Positions 14,207 through 17,076 of a DNA stretch of 17,076 nt are shown here, one piece after another. A model generated the notes under the pieces. The model had not been told where the DNA came from. It ran no database searches and saw nothing but the letters and a program-made list of their open reading frames with translations. The stretch spans positions 1 to 17,076 of the forward strand of contig CANQIG010000014.1 in the NCBI GenBank assembly GCA_947623765.1, in the 5' to 3' direction. How positions within the stretch are numbered: the stretch's first letter is position 1; every line of letters starts with the position of its first letter. The position numbers and the translations under genes were made by a program. The stretch is from an uncultured Clostridia bacterium. Its GTDB lineage: Bacteria; Bacillota; Clostridia; Oscillospirales; Acutalibacteraceae.

Positions 14207-14768
14207 AGTTTATGAGAATCGTGTCGGATTCTGCGGTTATTTCCATTGTCGTCATGTCCGGGATCATGTAAAACTTGCATTCTGCGGACGTGACCGGCCT
14301 TTCGATTCCGAGCTGCTCGAAGTTAAATGCCCAAATATAGGTGTTCAAACTTTTCCCGGCAAGGACTTCGGCGGAAAAAGCGTAATTCCCGATTGGTATC
14401 ATTTGATCGTCAATCGAAAGGTCTTCACACTGTATCGTGTAATCGGTGTCGGAGGTGTTCTCAATTCGGAGATTGATGTAACAGCCCTGTAAGGTTGCGG
14501 GCGGATCAGAGAATCCCGTGAATGAGATTTTCACCCCGTCCAGCGTGACGAGTTCCTTCGCGTCGGTCTTTGCCGGTTCTGGAACGCTTTCGGAAGTCGC
14601 GGCAGAAGAATTGTCGGATGTCTTCGCTGGCGCTTTATCGTTGCCCATCGAAGCGATGATTCCCACGCAAGCGACCACCGTGACGAGCACAACAAGCACA
14701 CAGGCGATTGTTGCGCCTTTTCCGAGTTTCTTCTTTTGCTTTTGCTTTGCCATATGTCGATTTGCCAT
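14205..14768 (-). CDS. Membrane-anchored protein of unknown function, DUF4352-like
   Basis: The 187-residue protein has a Lys-rich start (MAKQKQKKKLGKG), one membrane helix at about 19-42 and a low-complexity Ser/Ala/Glu/Pro linker (about 45-70). The rest is a probably beta-rich outer domain containing GVKISFTGFSDPP, INLRIENTSDTDYTIQCEDL and MIPIGNYAFSAEVLAGKSLN. That layout recalls DUF4352/Ig-like extracellular modules, but I do not recognise the family securely. The ribosome binding site GAAAGGAAG lies upstream of the ATG at 14768. The gene sits beside the next gene in an AT-rich stretch, ends at a bidirectional terminator, and may have been acquired with it. Confidence 0.72.
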   Translation of the reverse strand: MANRHMAKQKQKKKLGKGATIACVLVVLVTVVACVGIIASMGNDKAPAKTSDNSSAATSESVPEPAKTDAKELVTLDGVKISFTGFSDPPATLQGCYINLRIENTSDTDYTIQCEDLSIDDQMIPIGNYAFSAEVLAGKSLNTYIWAFNFEQLGIERPVTSAECKFYMIPDMTTMEITAESDTILIN

Positions 14769-14856
14769 GATAAACTTCCTTTCAAAATAGGATGAAATAC
14801 ATTCGTGTTATAGTCAAATTCCTTGTCGTCTTGTCACAGATAATTTTGGTCGAAAT

Positions 14857-15924
14857 TTACTTTTCTGCATTCATCAAACGATGAATCTCTTGAATTATTT
14901 TTTGATAGGACTTTGATTTAGCATTTTTCATTCTTGAATATCCTGAAAGAGATTTTGGACATAAGTCAGGTAAGTTCTTTTGAATCCATAAAAATTCTTT
15001 TCTTAGCGCTTCGATTCTCTCAGCGTTTTCTTGAGCCTCTTGTCTTAACTTTTCTTGACGTTCTAGCTTTTGCTGTTCTGCCATTTGCCATTTGATGTAA
15101 TTGTTTATTTCTTCGGAAGTCCGGTCATCAACAAAGGGACGATTACTGTACCGGATAAAGTCCTTGCACTCAAATGAAGGTTCCATCACACCATACACGA
15201 ATGGCCAAACAGACAGGCAAAAATGATTGTAGGAAAATGTTTTCGGATTGAATTGTGCCGGGAGAGCAGGAAAACGCTTGTCTTTTCCAGAGATTGAATA
15301 GATGCGGTGTCTATACTTTGCACATTCAGCGCAACATATTCCGGAGTTTGTTATTTCTACGAGATCCGTATGGAGCTCTTTAGCACTTTTTAACCTTTGA
15401 GAAAAGGAATCACGCAATTCATTTTTACTTTCAAAATAGGAATTAATTTTTCTTTCTTCTATATCCGCCTCTTGGTTTTTTCCAGCTTTGCGCAAATAGT
15501 ATACTAGGCGCATGAAATCATCTTTTTTCCATATCATGTCTGATATATACATGAGTTCTTGAGCCTTTTTTAAGCAAGCTAGAGCTAGTTCTATGTTTCC
15601 GCTATCCCAATGCCGTGCAAAGCACTGTCCTCGCAAATAATATTCTACGCGCCCTGTGGATGAGCTCCCATTTACCTCTCGACATGGCACAGGTATACGG
15701 TTGATTCCTTCTATGGAATTAAAATCATATGCCAAGTTCAGACGACGCTCTTCTTCTTGGCGTATATCTAAGTAAGCTGCATTGCGTTCTTCCAAAGATT
15801 TGTTACTGTCATTCAATATTAGCTGTTTTTCTTTTATGTAGTGTTCAGAATTAGGGTTAGAGGATGACCTTTGCAGCCTATTTTCTGATTTCTTCTTTTT
15901 CTTGAAAAGGTCAAATAAGCCCAT
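14857..15924 (-). CDS. Unknown protein with a Cys/His motif similar to a phage minor-capsid-type domain
   Basis: I cannot name this 355-residue protein. It starts MGLFDLFKKKKK. Residues about 90-165 look helical, TPR-like (YYLRGQCFARHW, LALACLKKAQEL). Residues 185-265 hold His185, Cys197/198, Cys201, then RIYSISGKDKRFPALP (207-222) and YNHFCLSVWPF (232-242). The order Cys-x-x-Cys, VYSxSGKDxRFP, His-x-Cys resembles the end domain of phage minor-capsid proteins and related toxin/peptidase modules; this is a resemblance from memory. Residues 278-312 are a charged Gln/Glu/Arg helix, probably a coiled coil. AAGGAG precedes the ATG at 15924. Its base composition and codon use are clearly AT-rich against the GC-rich flanks, which suggests transfer. 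No phage structural genes are nearby. Confidence 0.72.
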   Translation of the reverse strand: MGLFDLFKKKKKSENRLQRSSSNPNSEHYIKEKQLILNDSNKSLEERNAAYLDIRQEEERRLNLAYDFNSIEGINRIPVPCREVNGSSSTGRVEYYLRGQCFARHWDSGNIELALACLKKAQELMYISDMIWKKDDFMRLVYYLRKAGKNQEADIEERKINSYFESKNELRDSFSQRLKSAKELHTDLVEITNSGICCAECAKYRHRIYSISGKDKRFPALPAQFNPKTFSYNHFCLSVWPFVYGVMEPSFECKDFIRYSNRPFVDDRTSEEINNYIKWQMAEQQKLERQEKLRQEAQENAERIEALRKEFLWIQKNLPDLCPKSLSGYSRMKNAKSKSYQKIIQEIHRLMNAEK

Positions 15925-15977
15925 TTGGTGAACTCCTTATTTTGCCAGAGAATGTGACAATAATGTTTGACAATTTT

Positions 15978-16006
15978 ATTGTATCACTCGTTTGAAGGCG
16001 CGTCAA
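15978..16006 (-). promoter_or_regulatory. Promoter of the AT-rich unknown gene
   Basis: On the minus strand TTGACG (16001-16006) and TACAAT (15978-15983) are 17 bp apart. An inverted repeat ACAATAA/TTATTGT (15957-15963 and 15976-15982) overlaps the -10 and the expected start, a possible operator. Confidence 0.65.
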
Positions 16007-16117
16007 GGAGAAAACCAATTTTTAACAAGAAATGGAAGAAAACGGCCAATTACGGGAGATTGTACAGGATGAAAAACCGGTGTGGAAAGAAAGTGAATGG
16101 ACTTCTCCCGCTCTCAG

Positions 16118-16146
16118 TTGATTTCTTTCGGGAAATCTGGTAAAAT
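16118..16146 (+). promoter_or_regulatory. Promoter of the HEPN-like/CBS gene
   Basis: TTGATT (16118-16123), a 17-bp spacer and TAAAAT (16141-16146) lie about 24 bp before the GTG start. The ribosome binding site AAGGGAGGGG overlaps the early leader. Confidence 0.65.
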
Positions 16147-16169
16147 AAAGCGGAAGGGAGGGGAGAGCC

Positions 16170-16868
16170 GTGCGGAGCGACGAATTTCTCGATCTGTATA
16201 AGCAGCTGGAAAACGCGCTGGAGGAAAAATACAGCGGGACCGGACGCCGGTATTCCAGCGTCGTCTTTGAGTATCTGAATAGCGCGGAGAGCGCGCCCGT
16301 GCGCGAACGGCTCGACCTTTGCCGGGAGATCCGCAATTTCCTGACGCACAACGCGAACATCGGCGGGGAGCCGATCGTCGAACCGAGCGCGTCGATGGTG
16401 GAAACGCTGCGGGACGTGCTGGAATATGTCTGCCGACCGCCGCTCGCGATGGATCTCGCGACGCGCGCCGCGAATATCCTGCGGGCGCGCCCGGGCGACC
16501 ATGCGCTGCGTTTGATGGAGAAAATGGAGCAGAACGGCTTCTCCCATGTGCCGGTCCTCGAGAACGGCGGGTTCTGCGGGGTGTTCAGCATGGGCTCGGT
16601 CTTCGCCTATACGCTGAAAAACCCGGACCGGCCGATCGGGCGGGAAACGACGGTCCGGGAAGTTCTTTCGGCGAGGGGCAGCGGAAAACACGCGGAGAAT
16701 TACCGCTTTGTCGGAAGACGGACGACCGCCGGGGAGGCCCGGCGGATGTTTGAGACGATCCGCGGGCGCGGCAGAAGGCTTGCCGTCATCTTCATCACGG
16801 AGACCGGTTCTCAGGATGAACCGCTCCTCGCGATGCTGACGCCGTGGGACGTGATGGGAGAGAGATAA
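16170..16868 (+). CDS. HEPN-like domain fused to a CBS pair
   Basis: The 232-residue soluble protein starts at GTG 16170 after AAGGGAGGGG (16155-16164). Residues 1-88 look all-helical and contain EIRNFLTH (53-60), a match to the R-N-x-x-x-H motif (Arg55, Asn56, His60) of HEPN proteins, many of which are RNases. Residues about 92-229 look like a CBS pair: MEKMEQNGFSHVPVLENGGFCGVFSMGSVF in the first repeat and AVIFITETGSQDEPLLAMLTPWDVM closing the second. CBS pairs usually bind adenine nucleotides and switch a partner domain. A nucleotide-controlled RNase or regulatory protein is possible, but the HEPN call rests on one short motif plus helical character. No antitoxin-type partner gene adjoins. 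Confidence 0.8.
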   Translation: MRSDEFLDLYKQLENALEEKYSGTGRRYSSVVFEYLNSAESAPVRERLDLCREIRNFLTHNANIGGEPIVEPSASMVETLRDVLEYVCRPPLAMDLATRAANILRARPGDHALRLMEKMEQNGFSHVPVLENGGFCGVFSMGSVFAYTLKNPDRPIGRETTVREVLSARGSGKHAENYRFVGRRTTAGEARRMFETIRGRGRRLAVIFITETGSQDEPLLAMLTPWDVMGER

Positions 16869-16910
16869 AAAGAAAACAACGAGCACCGAAAGATGCCCGT
16901 TGTCCTTCCT
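16866..16910. terminator. Bidirectional terminator between the CBS gene and rpmB
   Basis: ACAACG (16876-16881) pairs with CGTTGT (16898-16903), and inner GCA pairs with TGC. On the minus strand the stem is followed by a T-rich run (complement of 16866-16876), ending rpmB. On the plus strand the following tract is CT-rich and weaker. Confidence 0.75.
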
Positions 16911-16917
16911 TCTTTAC

Positions 16918-17076
16918 TCAAACCGCGCGCGTGACTTTACCCGACCGCAGGCAGCGGGTGCAGGCGTATACACGCTTCGGGGTGCCGTTCACCAATGCCT
17001 TGACCCGCTTGATATTCGGCTTCCACGTTCTGTTGGAGCGTCTGTGCGAGTGGGAGACCTGAATGCCGAAGGATAC
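16918..17076 (-). CDS. rpmB: Ribosomal protein L28, N-terminus cut by window edge
   Basis: The 52 visible C-terminal residues contain the L28 hallmarks VSHSHRRSNRTWKPNIKRVK, VNGTPKRVYACTRCLRSGKV and the end TRAV. About ten N-terminal residues, including any first Cys pair, lie beyond 17076. L28 is a small component of the large ribosomal subunit. Cys39 and Cys42 of the visible part (ACTRC) are the second half of the zinc-type motif found in many L28 proteins. The gene faces the CBS gene across a shared terminator. It is a core gene and shows that GC-rich chromosomal sequence resumes after the AT-rich stretch. Confidence 0.95.
   Translation of the reverse strand, partial: VSFGIQVSHSHRRSNRTWKPNIKRVKALVNGTPKRVYACTRCLRSGKVTRAV

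Noticed and set aside
14769..14856. TTGTC direct repeats between the two AT-rich genes as a terminator
   Set aside because: They are direct, not inverted, and form no stable stem with a T tract. I see no terminator there, so the two genes may share a transcript.
13940..16170. Attachment-site repeat of the tRNA-Thr 3' end on the far side of the AT-rich stretch
   Set aside because: I looked for a second copy of the T-arm and acceptor sequence and found none in the window, so no att sites are claimed.

Overview
The window looks like a chromosomal segment of a GC-rich Firmicute, most likely a gut-type clostridium of the Oscillospiraceae or a neighbouring group. This is inferred from DnaD and DnaI-type replication genes, an L28 of Firmicute type, strong Shine-Dalgarno sites, sigma-A promoters with 17-bp spacers, a CCA-encoding tRNA-Thr, a DUF4867 gene and lipoprotein signal peptides. 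No species can be named from the sequence alone.

Left part, 1-7916, plus strand. A promoter drives a lipoprotein that fuses a Fe/B12-type substrate-binding domain to a peptidoglycan-binding domain through a TPEPTA repeat linker; a terminator follows. A second promoter, with a structured leader of about 230 nt, drives a tightly overlapping potABCD polyamine-type ABC importer. Its binding protein appears to be held by a C-terminal membrane helix rather than by a lipid. Next come a DUF4867 cupin-like gene, whose promoter region carries the same 12-bp palindrome twice, and a flippase-like membrane protein of the lysyl-phosphatidylglycerol synthase TM family. Each of these two has its own promoter and terminator.

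Middle part, 7955-13773. A two-gene ABC exporter (ATPase and large permease, plus strand) converges on a minus-strand operon across a long bidirectional hairpin terminator. About 270 bp between them look like the decayed 3' end of an IS200/IS605 tnpB element. The minus operon reads DnaD-type replication protein, DnaC/DnaI-type helicase loader, and a transglutaminase-like lipoprotein whose expected catalytic Cys is Ser. The last two overlap by 4 bp.

Right part, 13844-17076. A tRNA-Thr(CGT) gene has an exact-consensus promoter and its own terminator. It is followed by about 2 kb of visibly AT-rich DNA with two minus-strand genes of unknown function: a single-pass membrane protein, and a protein with a Cys/His motif reminiscent of a phage minor-capsid-type domain. 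This looks like acquired DNA. GC-rich core sequence then resumes with a plus-strand gene joining a HEPN-like N-terminus to a CBS pair, and with rpmB on the minus strand, cut by the window edge.

No rRNA, CRISPR array, integrase or complete transposase was seen. The most interesting items are the HEPN-CBS protein, the twin palindromes before the DUF4867 gene, the structured pot leader, the membrane-anchored PotD, the Cys-less transglutaminase coupled to replication genes, and the AT-rich island beside tRNA-Thr.
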